The notes under the pieces are model-generated. The model was given only the letters and a program-made list of their open reading frames with translations, ran no database searches and was not told the DNA's origin. Source: Sporothrix humicola (lineage: Eukaryota > Ascomycota > Sordariomycetes > Ophiostomatales > Ophiostomataceae). Taken from it: DNA of 64,000 nucleotides. Of this stretch, positions 44,737 to 57,299 are shown piece by piece (positions within the stretch are counted from its first letter, which is position 1; every line of letters starts with the position of its first letter). A program made the position numbers and the translations under genes. The stretch covers positions 711,820 through 775,819 of the forward strand of contig WNYE01000004.1 in the NCBI GenBank assembly GCA_021396245.1. The letters are read 5' to 3'.

Positions 44737-46609
44737 CTACTCAATCAAGTAGTTCTCCGCTGTGCACTTGACGTCCTTGGAGAACGTCACCTCCTCGCCC
44801 ATCTCGACCAGCTCGACGGAAGACACCTAAAGTAGTTAGTAAATGAAGGAAACAGGACAAAGAACGGGCAGTCAAAACTTACATCAACGGAGACAAACGG
44901 CGTCGACTTGGAGAAGCGGACCTGCATGGGGAAGAACTCGTTCTCGTCGTCCGTCTGCGCATCAAACTCGAAAGAGCCCGAGGCACTGTTCTCGTCCACC
45001 GAGCCCACCTGCCACTCGATGCTGTCGCCCGCAACCTCGTAAGTTGCGTCAAAGCTCGAGACGGTCGGCTCAACCGCGAAGGGAATCGACACCACCACGT
45101 CGTCGAGCGCCTCGCCGCCCGTCAGCTCGTACTCCACCGTCAGCGTGCTGTTGCCGTCGCCGTCCTTGTTGACCCACACCGTGAAGCTAATGGGCAGCGA
45201 CGCCGTGTCGTCGACCTTGGGCGAGGCCCGCCACCGCAGAACGCCGACCGACTGGTTGACGGGGAAGCCCTTGGTGGTGTTGCTCATCTGGATGATTCTC
45301 GACGAGTTGAACAGGTTCTTGTCGACGTTGGGGTGCGTGCGGAACTGCGCGCCGTGCGTCGGTTGTGCGTCGAGGTTGAGCTTGATCTTGGTCAGGGTGG
45401 CGTCCGAGACGCGGAGGTTGAGGTCGCCGTTAATGCTGAGCGAGCTCACGACACCGTCTCTTGTAAGCTTGGCGTTGACCGACTCGTTGACCACAATATG
45501 GATGGCGTCGCGGTCGAGCGTCGTCGACGGCCGGCCAGCAGCGGCGTGGTGCTCTGCTGCAGGGGTGGCTACCGGTGTAGGAGCAGCCACGGGCATGTCG
45601 GCCTCGGCGCCCAGCTCGCCACGGACGCGCTCGAACATGTCGGTCGTCTTGGACTTCTTGCCGAGCTGCATGCCCTTGCCCTTGAGGGTTGTTGCTGGTC
45701 TGCAAATAGTTAGTTTTGCTTTCTTTCCTTTTCTACAACACTCTCCCAGCGACTACACACCTGTTCTTCTTCTTCTCTGCCTCGTATGAGTCGTAGGTCT
45801 CGGTCGTCGTCTGGACAGGCGGGGTGTAGGTAGGGTAGGAGGGCGTGCGCGGTGCACTGCCCATGCCGCGCCGTGCGGACTCCTTGCGCTGCATCTCGAG
45901 CTGCTTCGCTTTCCGCTTGCGCTCTTCTGTGGCCTCCAGCTCCTTGTTCTGTTGGTGGTTTCGGTGGTCAGTAATAAATCCCAGGCAGCAACGTAAGGCC
46001 GAAGCCCCAAAATACGGGCGGCACATACCCGGGCAATAATCTCTTGTATGCGCTCCTCGTGGGACTCCATCTCCATAAACGTCTTGATCTGGCTCATAGT
46101 CAGGTTCTCGCGGTAGCCCTGCGTCACCAGCTCGTCAAACGCGCTCAGCAGCTCAAAGGCATTGCGTGTGATCTCGCGCTCGTCGAGCGACTTGCACAGG
46201 CCCGTCACGACCTGCGCAAACAGGTGCAGCGAGTCAATGTCCTGCAGGATGTTGGACTGGAGGTTCGTAATCAGGACCATGTACAGCTCGTCGAGCGGCT
46301 GGTACACGAAGCGGACATTGTCCTGCTCGACGGTGGTGTGCTGGGTGCCGCTGTCGGCAAGCTTGGGGAAGGAGGCGAGGAGCGCTTCGACGCGGGACCG
46401 GGGCATCTCGCGGAACAGGCGCGAGAGGACGGCCTTGCCGCCTCGGGTGCAGATGGATGCGGCGAGGACAACCTGTGCGAGAGAAGATGTCGTTGATTAG
46501 CCAAAAGTTGCACATGTCAGGAGCTATCAAAGGGGGGAAAGCAAAAGGGAGTGGCGGTGGGAGTGCCATTCGAGATAGTCTGCGGACTCGGCTGGGTCGT
46601 TCGTACCAT
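44737..46609 (-). CDS. ret2: Coatomer subunit delta
   Basis: Five coding exons: 46609-46607, 46472-46029, 45948-45761, 45699-44883 and 44826-44737, giving 513 residues. The first coding exon holds only the ATG, followed at once by a GTACGA donor; the second begins VVLAASICTRGGKAVLSRLF, the exact start of delta-COP. The N-terminal longin-type domain (to about 140) is followed by a Lys/Glu-rich linker (ERKRKAKQLEMQRKESARR), then LGKKSKTTDMFERVRGE. The C-terminal mu-homology domain (about 255-513) contains DAIHIVVNESVNAKLTRDG and ends in VKCTAENYLIE. Delta-COP is part of the COPI coat F-subcomplex, which carries cargo from Golgi to ER. Confidence 0.94.
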
Positions 46610-47531
46610 ATTGAAGCTTGATGATGTGCTGTGGAGGACTGGTTGTCGGTGTTTCCGCAGAAAGGTGGTCGTGGATGGAGATAAAGCGATGGTGTTTCGA
46701 ACGTTTGGTCGTAAAGACGGTCGACGTTGCCCAAATCGCCAATCCGCCCCTCCCTCATTAGGGGGCTCCCATTTTCACAATAGTTGTCCCCTTCCCATTG
46801 GGTGTTGGTCCGTGCGCACAGAACAGTGAGAACAGTGCCAGAGCGGTTTCTTAGTGCGTCAGCTTGTGCTCTCCAGCCCGTGAGCAAAGTCAAGCCAGTG
46901 TCATTTGGGAGGGGAAAGAGCAAGAAAAGCGCTAGTCTATATGCGGCAAGCGCCACACGCCCACTCTTGTTCGCGCCTTCTTCGTGAAATTTATCCCAAT
47001 ACCAAGCGGAGGCAATCACTTCCCCGTGCTGGTGCTCTTCGAGACGGGTCGCTCTTTCTTCTCTTTCTCTCCCCTTTCACCTTTCAACAGCCAACAGTCG
47101 AACCAAGGAGCTCTTCATTCTTGCATCCTCCTTTACTCTTCTACTCTTTCAAGCTCCCCGACGGCATTCACTCTCCTTTTACGCCTCACCGACACCAACA
47201 CGAGACACTTGGGCGCAGTTATTCAGCCGACATTGCCTTTTGCTGCCTACAATTTCTCACCTTTGCCTCCTGCCACCCTGTTTGCACCTTTGACTTCTTT
47301 TTGAACCATTGCAATTTCGACTCTATTTTGATACTTCGGCTCTCTTTGACCGCGGACAAGGTATATCTGTATCCCTTTTGTGACATGAGCAAGCCATGAT
47401 CTAGGGCTCTTCAGGTACACCTCACTTCGACACGAACCACACGACTATTTAAAACGATCGCGTCAACCGGAGCGCAAGGAACTACGTCTTTAATTCGCTT
47501 GGAAACCACTTTTATTGAAAACCCCGATACT
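46610..47531. promoter_or_regulatory. Divergent promoter of ret2 and the acidic-protein gene
   Basis: This is a head-to-head interval with no gene. The right part (47040-47300) is C/T-rich on the + strand and is probably leader of the plus-strand gene. No specific binding site was identified with confidence. Confidence 0.4.
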
Positions 47532-49797
47532 ATGGCCGAACCATTAGTAGATGCGCCCGCCGTGGCGATTGTTGAAGAGGTCGATCTCTCGCTCGACGTT
47601 GCCGACGCCGCTGAAGCAGTTGCCGTCGCAGAAGAGTTTGACTTTGAGCTGGGCCAGGCTGAGCTCCAAAGGGACGATGGCGATGGCCCGTCGTCAAGCC
47701 TCAACAAGATTGAGATTGGACCCGATCCGGACATGGACGAGATCAACTACGAGGAGGAGACGGGCCATGATGCGCTTGTCCCAGAAGCTGCCGAAGCAAA
47801 GCTTGACGCGCCATCACAGGATGACGGCGCAGACGAAATCGACTACGAAGACACCGACGTGCACGCGACCGTGACGCACGACAACGACGACGCCGCAGAG
47901 GGCGGCGAGCAACACGACATTGACTTTGGATTCGACGATGCCGGCGAGGGCCATGCCGGAAACGAGAACGATGAGAATGACCATGACCACGGCGAGTACG
48001 ACCACGAGGAGGGCGATGATTCCCACCAGAACAATGAGGACGAAGACAGAGACATGTCGGATTTCAAGCAGGACGAGGACGAAGACGATGAGGACGAAGA
48101 AAACGACGAGAACCGGACACAGCACAATGCACCCAGCCAGCAGCATTATGTTGTCGACGACGATGAAGACAGCGACTCAGACTCGGGTCTGAGCCCCCTC
48201 CAGAGCTTCTATCCCGTGACGACATTCGACGTCATGGTCACATGGGGCGACGAGGTGTGCCCTTTGTTCAAGACACCCGATACCAATGCCCCTGGGTCCT
48301 TTTACTTGGAAGACTACGAGGCTATGAACTATCCGCTCTCCAAGTTTCTGCAGACGATCCGGTCGAGTATCTCCTCGTGGGTCCGTTCCAGCGACGAGAT
48401 TCTTATCCGCGTTGACGAGCTAGGACTCGAGTTTGGAGAGGTATGTACCCCTTTTCTCCCCCCATGATATCCTGTTCTTTTCTCTTGGTGCAACAAATAC
48501 TAACTTTTCTAGACCACGACTGAGGCGCTGCTTGGCCAAGTGACGTTCCACAACCTGTTGGCATTGCACAACACTCTTGTGAAGAACGACGACGCGGAGA
48601 TGACAAAGGGCGTGCACATCACGCTGAGCACTCGCTCCAACTGCTTGCTACGTCTAAAGGATCTAGTTGGCGGCGCAGACTCTGGTAAGGGCCTGTCCGC
48701 GTTCCCGTGGACAAGTTCGCGTGCCGACGCGTCCTCGGACGACAGCGGCGAGGTTGAGGAAGAAGAAGAGGAGGAGGAGGAGGAAGAGGAAGACGAAGAA
48801 GAAGCCGAGTCTGGTGACTCTTCTCCCGCTGGTGAGGCTGACGAGATGGTCGAAGAAGATGACGGCGAAGAGATTGAGGATGACATTGAAGATGAAGGCG
48901 AAGAGGATGGCGTCGATGTCGAGATGGCTGCCCGGCAGTCTGAACGCTCCCGGTCCAATTCTCTGGAGCACGAGGATGGAGTTGCCGTCGAGGGCTTTGT
49001 TGAGACGGTCGTCAAGGAGGCCGGTCGGTCGGAGCTTGACACGCCAACGGCTGATGAAGACCCCGACGCTGTGGAAGAAGCTGATTACATCAACTACACC
49101 CACGACGAGGTCGATGACAATGTGGAGGGTGTCCACCTGAACCCCGATGGTGTTGCTGACCTGCCTACACCGCATGCTGACGGCGACGAGCTGGACTTTG
49201 CCAACGCCGAAGACAACCTCATTGACGGCCTTGCTGCCGACGAGGCCAAGCTGAACGAGGTCGATGACCTGGATCTCTTGGAAGATATCAACGATGCCGG
49301 CGACATTGTCAAAAATGACCAGTCCGGTGACGCCGCAGCAGCTGAGGACGATTTTCTCGACCTGAACGGTGACATTGACGACACGGCTGCTTCGGCAGCT
49401 ACCCTAGAAGCCAGCAACAAGGCTGACGACCTCGAGCCATCACTCGACACGAGCGCAACCGCGACGCTGGACAATGATGAGATCGACTACGAGGACAGCC
49501 GTCCTGAAGGAGAAAAGAATGGAGCTGCTGCGCTCGACACAGGCGGCGATGAGGAGATCGACTGGGATGTTGAGATTAAGAACACTGCATCCGCCGACGC
49601 CACAACAACATCGCCAACTTCGGGCAAGCGGACAAGAGATGTGGACGAGGCAGGCGATGCACTGCTTGACGATCTGCCAGGTGAGCCACCACTCAAAAGA
49701 CAACAAGTCACTTTTGAATTCGACGATGACGATTGGCCAATTCTAACGTTTGCGACTTAAAGATGTCAAGCGTGTTCGGACTGGCGACACGCCATGA
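47532..49797 (+). CDS. Very acidic uncharacterised protein
   Basis: Three exons, 47532-48440, 48513-49680 and 49763-49797, give 704 residues. The last intron (GTGAGC..CTAAC..AAAG, 82 nt) is easily missed because reading through it stays open to a TAA at 49758. Splicing instead gives a basic end, DVKRVRTGDTP. Residues 1-220 are Asp/Glu-rich with EINYEE, EIDYED and EIDFGF-like units. A folded region (about 226-375) reads FYPVTTFDVMVTWGDEVCPL, then MNYPLSKFLQTIRSSISSWV and GQVTFHNLLALHNTLVKND. The rest is again acidic, with a Glu run near residue 390 and repeated EIDYED and EIDWDVE motifs before KRTRDVDE. Composition suggests a nuclear or histone/RNA-binding partner, but I do not recognise a named family. 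Confidence 0.75.
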
Positions 49798-52700
49798 TAT
49801 AGAAGACAACAAACCACGACTACCGTCGACATGACGGAATCTTTTTGTGTTTCATCGCCGACTTACTCGACATGACTGGCCTTACAGGGCTTTGCTGCCC
49901 ATAGTCGCGTACTTCTCGCCAACCTTCTTTCTCTGCACATATTCACAAAGCCTTGCTTTGATTCTTTTCGCACGCTCTTCTTTTTCTTCTTCTTCTTCTT
50001 CCTCGTCTTCTTCACAATACCCCAGTTGCCAATCTGGTAACAACTTTTCATCCCTCCACATTTCATCTTAACCAACACACAGCAACAGCATTGATCTTTT
50101 TATGATTTCAATATTCGACGCCAAGGTACCAAGGTAAGATTATGTTTTTATTTTTGCTATTATACGGAAGATATACGGATTATCAGAATCGACCCGACAC
50201 CGACCCGACACGCACGCCCGTAAGTTTCGACATAAGACGACTTCTACAAAGTATACGCTCGCCCATACGACTACAGACAACACGCCCGATAGATCGACCG
50301 ACGACGAACCCGGATGACAACATATCAACTACCGCCTCCATTCTTGATAATCTTTCTTCCTTTTCTTTTCCCATTCCGCATCTGCATTGTTTCTTTTTCT
50401 GCACTTTTGTTTTTATCACTCTGCTTTCTTTGCTTCATTCATCGTTTGATTTTCCATTGCGTTATTTTCGTCAAAATCGTGTATTTTAAAAGAGTTTCTA
50501 CTATTGGTTGCAAGCCAGTGGCCAACACCAAAACAATCGTTTGTGTGGGAGGAGCTGCCTTGTTCTGTTGTTACCTTGTTTTCCTTGCTCTTTTCCACGT
50601 GGTAAGTGAGCGTTGGGACAGCAAGATAACATGGGGGACGAAAAGAAAAGACGGGATCTCCCGTGACGGCGTTTCGGAGCTATGGAGAGAGGCAACAAAA
50701 AAAGAAGAGGAAGAGCTAGGAAATGTGGTGCGCGCGATGTAAGTCGAGTGTATGTATCTTTCTTGTCTCTTGTTTTCTTTTTTGAAGGGTGTATCTTGAC
50801 GGCGTTTTATCTGTTTTTATTTGCAGATTTTTGTCTAGCTGTGTTGTTCCCAACCTTCTTCCCTGTTTCCCATCTGCTTGTTTCCCCCATTACTGTTGTT
50901 TTGAGAAAGAAAGAGGATATGCATTGCTTTCCAGGTGACGAGCTGGCTCCTTTTCTGGTGTCATCTTTGCTCTTGGGATGCATTGGTGATATCAACGAAA
51001 GGGGCCATCTACCTGCTAGAGAATTGACTATTGATCTATTTTGAAAACTGGCGTGTGCAATCTAGTAAGCTGTAAATACCCGGTAGTTCCCGTATTTCTC
51101 CATCCGTTGAGGTTGAAGCTTTTCGATCTGAAAAGTCGTGACATCACGGACTACGGGTGATACCAGACTCCGAAAGCGCTTTTCGTGCAGCCTCTGCTTG
51201 TGAGAACGGATACGACGTTTACCTCAGACGCAGGGAAGCAGCTAGCCGTTTGCTGTTTTCACTGCAATCTTTTATTCTGTTTCCTTCTTGAAACAACCGG
51301 CCCCGGGTGAAAGGCGAAGGAAACAAAACCGGAACATGCCTGTAGGTAAAGTTGCAGTTTTCACTAGTCAGGTACCCGTGCTGCCGTGCCCTGTAAAATG
51401 CCCGTGATATTACATACGGATACTTCCTAGGGCCCAACCGCAGCCCTTTTACCCATGATCCAGCCCGTCCTTTTGGTCCTTTTTGTTTCCTGGGGATGAA
51501 ACAACCAGGTATTCAGCAATTTATTACGGGGTGGTGTGGTGAATTAGGACGGAAAATACACAGTACATACACCCGCGCGGCCAAGCCCTTCAGGACAGGG
51601 CAAAGAGCTTGGGGCCAAGAAGGGGAAGCTATGTCTGCAGGATGTCGTCTCCGTTCTTCACGTAAGAAAAACTCCGTCTTCCGTGCCTCGTACTTGCAAT
51701 TTGAAAAACATCTACGGAGTACACAACAAGATATGCGTCGTAGTCGTTCAACGAGGCGCAGCGCCCCTCTTCCTCCGAGGGCTCCGCAAGGGAGAACAAG
51801 AGCCGTTCGAGATTGGGACGATATTGGGGGGACGATTGACGCGAACATTACGGCAAATACGAGCACCGGCCAGTCGGGAGGAAGATAGGGCGTTTGTACG
51901 GAGTACTCCGTAATAAGATAGTAAGATACGACTCCGAGCCTCGAGGAGGATGCATTCAATGCCGAGTGGAAGTCCAATATAACGAGCAGCGCGACACACG
52001 TGAGGATTGGCAGCCCAAGAAGAAAAGAAACAAAAGGCCAGAGTGGGCATGACCAAGACGCGTCTGGGGTGGAATAAGAGGAGACGTTGCGTAATCCTTT
52101 TGAATTTGGTGGTCAGTGTTCATTTGATTTTCGTTTGGCTTCGCCCTGCCCTGTCCACAGTATCTTACTATTTCGTTGAATTGGAAAGTAATGCATGCCA
52201 GGGCAGCGGACAGGCCCAAGTTCAAAAGCAAGAAACAAAGCGACAAGAAAGCTGGGAGGACTCCACGGGTTCCACAGCGGGACTGGGCACCACAAGCGTG
52301 TGTTATTTTGGGCAGGGGAGGTGTCGATGGGCCGAGAGTCGAGATTGAGATTTTGGGTCCTGAGTATGGAAGCAAAGATGTGTGCCCGATTGTGCGATTG
52401 TGCGTCTGAGAAAACAGGTGACAAAGTAATTGACGACGTGCGAGAGCTCTCCCGTTCTTGCCGCGATCTCCCCTTGCGCTAAAAATGGCCCAAAAACCCT
52501 GCTAGTCAGGGGGAAGCAGCACGTAAAGGACAAAAGACCAGCGAACACACACTCACGCACAATCCAGAAAAGGAAATGGTGGCCCCTGATGTGAGGGGAC
52601 GGGTTTTTCTTGGTGGAAGGGAGTGGGGACCCCTGAGCCCTGAAACCGAGGGCTCCGCAATAGAATAGAGACAACTTGCTCTGAAAATACTCGACATTTG

Positions 52701-55535
52701 CAGTGAGCATGTGCCAAAACGCCAACGCCTAGGCCAAGTCTGCGTGCGTGTTCTAAGTATTGAAGCCCACAGAGCTAGGGCTGCAACATGGCCAAAATGC
52801 TCAACCCAGGAAAGACTTGGCAAAGGGCGGCTCAAAATCTGGCACAGAAACCAGAAACAATGGAAGAGGCCGTCGACGATTTCGCGATCGGCCATGTGTG
52901 TGGGTGGGCGGATCGAGAATGTGGGAAGAAGGGATGAAAGAGGCAGAAAGATAAAAATGACGGAATGCCACACCTACTGTGTACAGTATCCTCTGCCACT
53001 CTTCATGACCGACGTTGCCGACGCGCCGATAGCAAACCCGTGATTACTCCATATACTCAGTACGCAGCCACTGCCAAATACTGTGTAGAAGAAGAGGAAG
53101 GGATTTCTAGAGCATCGATCCGGGCACACGCTCACACACCCATTCTGGCACATACAATGATCATCCTCGAAACAAAGGAACGAAATCTGACGGGATATTT
53201 AAAGAATGTACGGACCACACTGTCAGATGGAGCGGCGCGCAAACGGCAAGATAAAGTCGAGATAGAGGCTTACGGCTGAACATAACATCCCACTGGCCAG
53301 ACCTCAATACACGGCAGCCAAGGCCCGTAGTTTTGCGGCCAGCTCCAGACAAGCAGAAATACAGGCTGTTTTAGCGCGATACGAGAAGGCAAAAAGACTC
53401 CAAAAATACAGCCGTATCTGCACCAAAACCCATAGTGCATCTTATTGAGCGCCACAGAGGGCTGAGCGACGGACTAAGAGCAAAACGAGACATAAAGAAA
53501 CAATAGAGGAGACGACAAGAAAACGATGCTGAAAAAAGTGTGCAAAAAGTGCATGAAAATTCAATAGACACACTCTTTTCGTCTTAAATATTCGACATGC
53601 TGCGTTCTTCTGCTTGGCTGCGTCGTCACGCGTCCCCCACTATAAAATACTGATTTAATGTTAATTGCCTTTTAAGCTCATAGGCAGAGCCCTGTAACTC
53701 AGATATTCGGGGGGGCAATGCATCCCTATTCTTAACCCTTCTCACCTGCATTTGCCCATATTTTGCTGACTTTAGCTCCTTCCAACGCTACCTCTCAAGC
53801 CTTCCTCCTATCCACACGCCCTCTGTTGATGGCTCGCGTCTGCTCCCACCACCACATTTTACGGCTTCCCCTGGCCTGGACCTTCTCTTTCCTGCGCCCA
53901 ACAAACCGACCACCCCTCCCCCTTGCACCTGCCTTTCCAGCCAAGTGCCCCCTTCTCCTTCTCTTTCTGTCGCATCGTCCGGGTTCTTGCCTCGATTTTT
54001 TTCCCAGACAGAAAGAAGGAAGTAAATGTAGAAAATAACGTGACAAGGAAGGCGCAACCGTAGATTTGCTCTTGACAAGAAGCCACATCTTCCAATCTCG
54101 AGCATCGCGATCCTTTTCCCATCCTCTACTTTTCGTGTCAGCTTCCATCAAAATCGCACATTACACGCGAACACGAGCGACCCTGAAAACGCGCGATTGT
54201 CCAACTGCCACCACCCGTCCATTCCCAGCGAACACGTAAGACCCTGCAAAAAGTAGGAGGGAGCACGGCGAACTAGCACTCCCGCCGCCAAAAATACGAA
54301 GAAGGAATCTGAAAACGACAAACGCTACTTGTCCACTCACAGGCACTCAAAGCTGTCCGAGTACTTTGCACCTCCCCCTCTCTGTTCTCTTAGCCTCACC
54401 CCTTTCACATCGAAAAGCATCACAAAGAAACCAGCCGCAAATCACCCCTTTCTTCGATCTTGCTAGTGTGAAGAAACCCGAAAAAGTGCCAACCGCCAAT
54501 CCAACGCAGACCCCAACCGCCAAAAACCCTCTGGAAATCTGGAAAGACACCAGAAGAACGCCAAACAAGGGGTGCTCGAAAAAACACATACACAAACTCG
54601 TTCGAAAAACCCACGAACCCACGACCGCTTTCCTCTTCCGTCGTCGCAAGAAAACCAAAACCTCACTCCTCACCTCTTTCCCTTGCGCACACGACTTTTT
54701 GCCTCTCTGCCCTCCCTCTCCTTTTTTCTGTCCTTTCCGTTTTCCGCTTTCCGTCCAACTGTGCCACGAAAGACGAAAGGGTCCCTCTCCCTCAGTGAAT
54801 TCCCAATACTTTCTCGCTACGGGACCGCCTTGCTCTCGAGAGAGTCATCAACACTCGCACGAACACGACGCCTCTGGCCCTCATCCCAACTCTCTCACTC
54901 TCGCCCGGCGCGAGTCTCCTCCTCTACTTGCTCTCTCTCTCTGTCTCTTGCCACCTTTTTGTTAGCGACAAGCCAGCGTCAAGCCAGCATCCATTCCGTG
55001 TCGAGCTGTTACGCAGAAACAACGCCTCGCGCAGACAACGCTTTTTTTTTTGCTTTCCCAGCCTTTCGTTTCCATCCCTTTTTTTGTCGCCTTCTACAAC
55101 AGCGAAATTCGATAGAAATCTCTTGGCGAACATCTTGACGAAACGATCGAAACCAACAGGACGATACAGCCGACGATCGCATCTCCCCCCTCCTCTGACG
55201 AGTCTCGGAATCGACAAACGCACTCGTTTTCCCTGTCGATACAATCTCGAATCCGCACGCGGGTTTCTTCTTGGCGACTCTCCTCGATTTGGTGATAGCG
55301 CATGCGCATAGAAAGGACACCATCGAGGTTATCAAAGTTCCAACCGACCGTTGTTGACGAATACAAAGAAAGAATCAAGGAGACACATCTCGCCATCTCC
55401 CTCTCCCGAAAAGGAAACAAAGGAAATCCAACCACAGGGGCCTACGCGCTCCTCGACACTCGTTCTGTTTCCTTTTTTCTTTCTTTTTTTTTCAGTTCAT
55501 ATCTCCATCTTTTATCTTCACACCTAATCCACAAT
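49798..55535. other. Long intergenic region upstream of the NIPA gene
   Basis: No gene is recognised in 5.7 kb. The perfect palindrome TACGGAGTACTCCGTA lies at 51897-51912, with another copy of the half motif at 51713-51721. From about 53770 the + strand becomes strongly C/T-rich, consistent with a long promoter and leader of the plus-strand transporter gene. Confidence 0.5.
51897..51912. repeat. 16-bp palindrome TACGGAGTACTCCGTA
   Basis: A perfect inverted repeat. It is the full form of a 9-bp motif found at six other non-coding places in the window. Confidence 0.8.
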
Positions 55536-57299
55536 GTTGGAAGACAAGTACGGACATTCCCCCCCTCTCTCTCCTTTTCTTACTCTTCTTCACTTCTCCT
55601 CTCCATTCCCCTCGGTCTTCCGGTCGCTTTGCGGCGTTGCCTTGGTGCTTTGCATGCAAAGCTTCCCCGTGGCAGCATGACCTAGGCCTGTCACACACAT
55701 CAACGCAAAACAATGGCGCAAGGCTCTGGCGAGAACTTCACCATCCTGTCCTTGCCTGCCGCTCCTCTGACGTTGTCCCCAAGCATCGATGCTGACTTTG
55801 TGTTTTCCAGGTACATCGGCCTGGCTTTGGCCATGGCATCCAGTTTGGCCATCGGTATGTCCTTTTGTTTTTTTGTCGCTGCCTAGCAGATCCCGTCTCC
55901 CACTTTGCGCTTCGGCGCTCAGCATGAAACATCTTGACATAATGCTAACCCACATCTCCTACAGGCACAAGTTTTGTCATTACGAAAAAGGTGCGCACGA
56001 TACAGACGAGCTTTTCCCGCAAAACAGCATTTTGAAAACGAGCATACGACCCCAATCGCGAACAGAAACTAACCAGGTATAGGGTCTGATGCACGCTGAG
56101 GAGCGTCACGGCTTCGAAGGCGATGGCTTTGTCTACCTCAAGAGTCCATTATGGTGGTTCGGTATAATAACGAGTACGTCCTTATTCGTCTACAGCTGCA
56201 CCAGCTACACGAGACCTTGCTAACAAATCCAGTGGTCATCGGTGAGGTCTGCAACTTTGCCGCTTATGCTTTCGCGCCCGCCATTCTCGTTACGCCCCTC
56301 GGTGCCCTCAGTGTCATTGTCGGCGCCGTCCTGAGCTCCTACTTCCTCGACGAAATTCTCGGCACATTGGGCAAGCTTGGCAGTGCTATTTGCCTGATCG
56401 GTGCCGTCATCATTGTGCTCCATGCGCCCCCAGACGAGGACATTTCCACCATTGACGAGATCCTGCACGACGCCATCCAGCCCGGCTTCCTGATCTACTC
56501 GTTCGCCGTCACCATCTACTCCGTCATTGCCATCTACAAGATCGCCCCCGTCTACGGCAAGCGCAACCCCCTCATCTACCTCAGCATCTGCTCGCTCGTC
56601 GGCTCCATCTCCGTCATGTCCATCAAGGCTTTCGGCATTGCCCTCAAACTCACTTTTGCTGGCAACAACCAGTTCACCCACCCGTCCACCTACGTCTTCA
56701 TGATCGTCACGGGCGTCTGCATCCTGACCCAGATGAACTACTTCAACAAGGCCCTCAGCCAGTTCCCCACCAACATTGTCAACCCCCTATACTACGTCAC
56801 CTTCGCGACCGCCACCCTGTGCGCCTCCTTCATTCTGTTCAGCGGCTTCAACACCACCGACACGATTAACACTCTGTCCCTCATCTCGGGTTTTCTGGTT
56901 ACTTTCGCCGGCGTCTACCTACTCAACCTCTCGCGCACCGACCCCAACGGCACCCGCCTCGCCGGCGGCCGCCGCAACTCGGACGTCATGGGCACCGACA
57001 TGGTCTCGTCCCTCCAGACCCGCATCAGCATGGAGACCCGCCGCAGCTTCGGCCCCGGTCACCGCCACAGCATCAGCGGCAGCAGCAACGCCGCCGACCG
57101 CCAGGGCTTAATACGCGCCTACGACGACGAGGAGGCCGGCTTTGGTCTGGCCGACCTCGCCGAGGACACCGACGAGGACGGCACGCTGCCTATGTCGCCG
57201 CATGCCGCCAACGGCGGCAGCAGCAACGGGCACGCGTCCAAGAAGAGCAAGGCGGACGCACGAAGCGTATCTGGCGAGTCCAAGCCGGGCCACCGGTAA
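55536..57299 (+). CDS. NIPA-type magnesium transporter
   Basis: Five exons, 55536-55549, 55811-55854, 55965-55990, 56083-56173 and 56233-57299, give 413 residues. The small exons splice to MLEDKYIGLALAMASSLAIG, then TSFVITKKGL and a first membrane helix. Further helices include FAPAILVTPLGALSVIVGAV, AICLIGAVIIVLHAPPDED, FLIYSFAVTIYSVIAIYK and TLSLISGFLVTFAGVYLLNL, about nine in all. Order and wording match the NIPA (DUF803) family of Mg2+ transporters in the drug/metabolite transporter superfamily, usually at the plasma membrane or endosomes. The last 110 residues are a hydrophilic Ser/Arg/Gly-rich cytosolic tail. The end CACCG|GTAAGA could also be a splice donor, so the extreme C-terminus is not certain. 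Confidence 0.9.
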
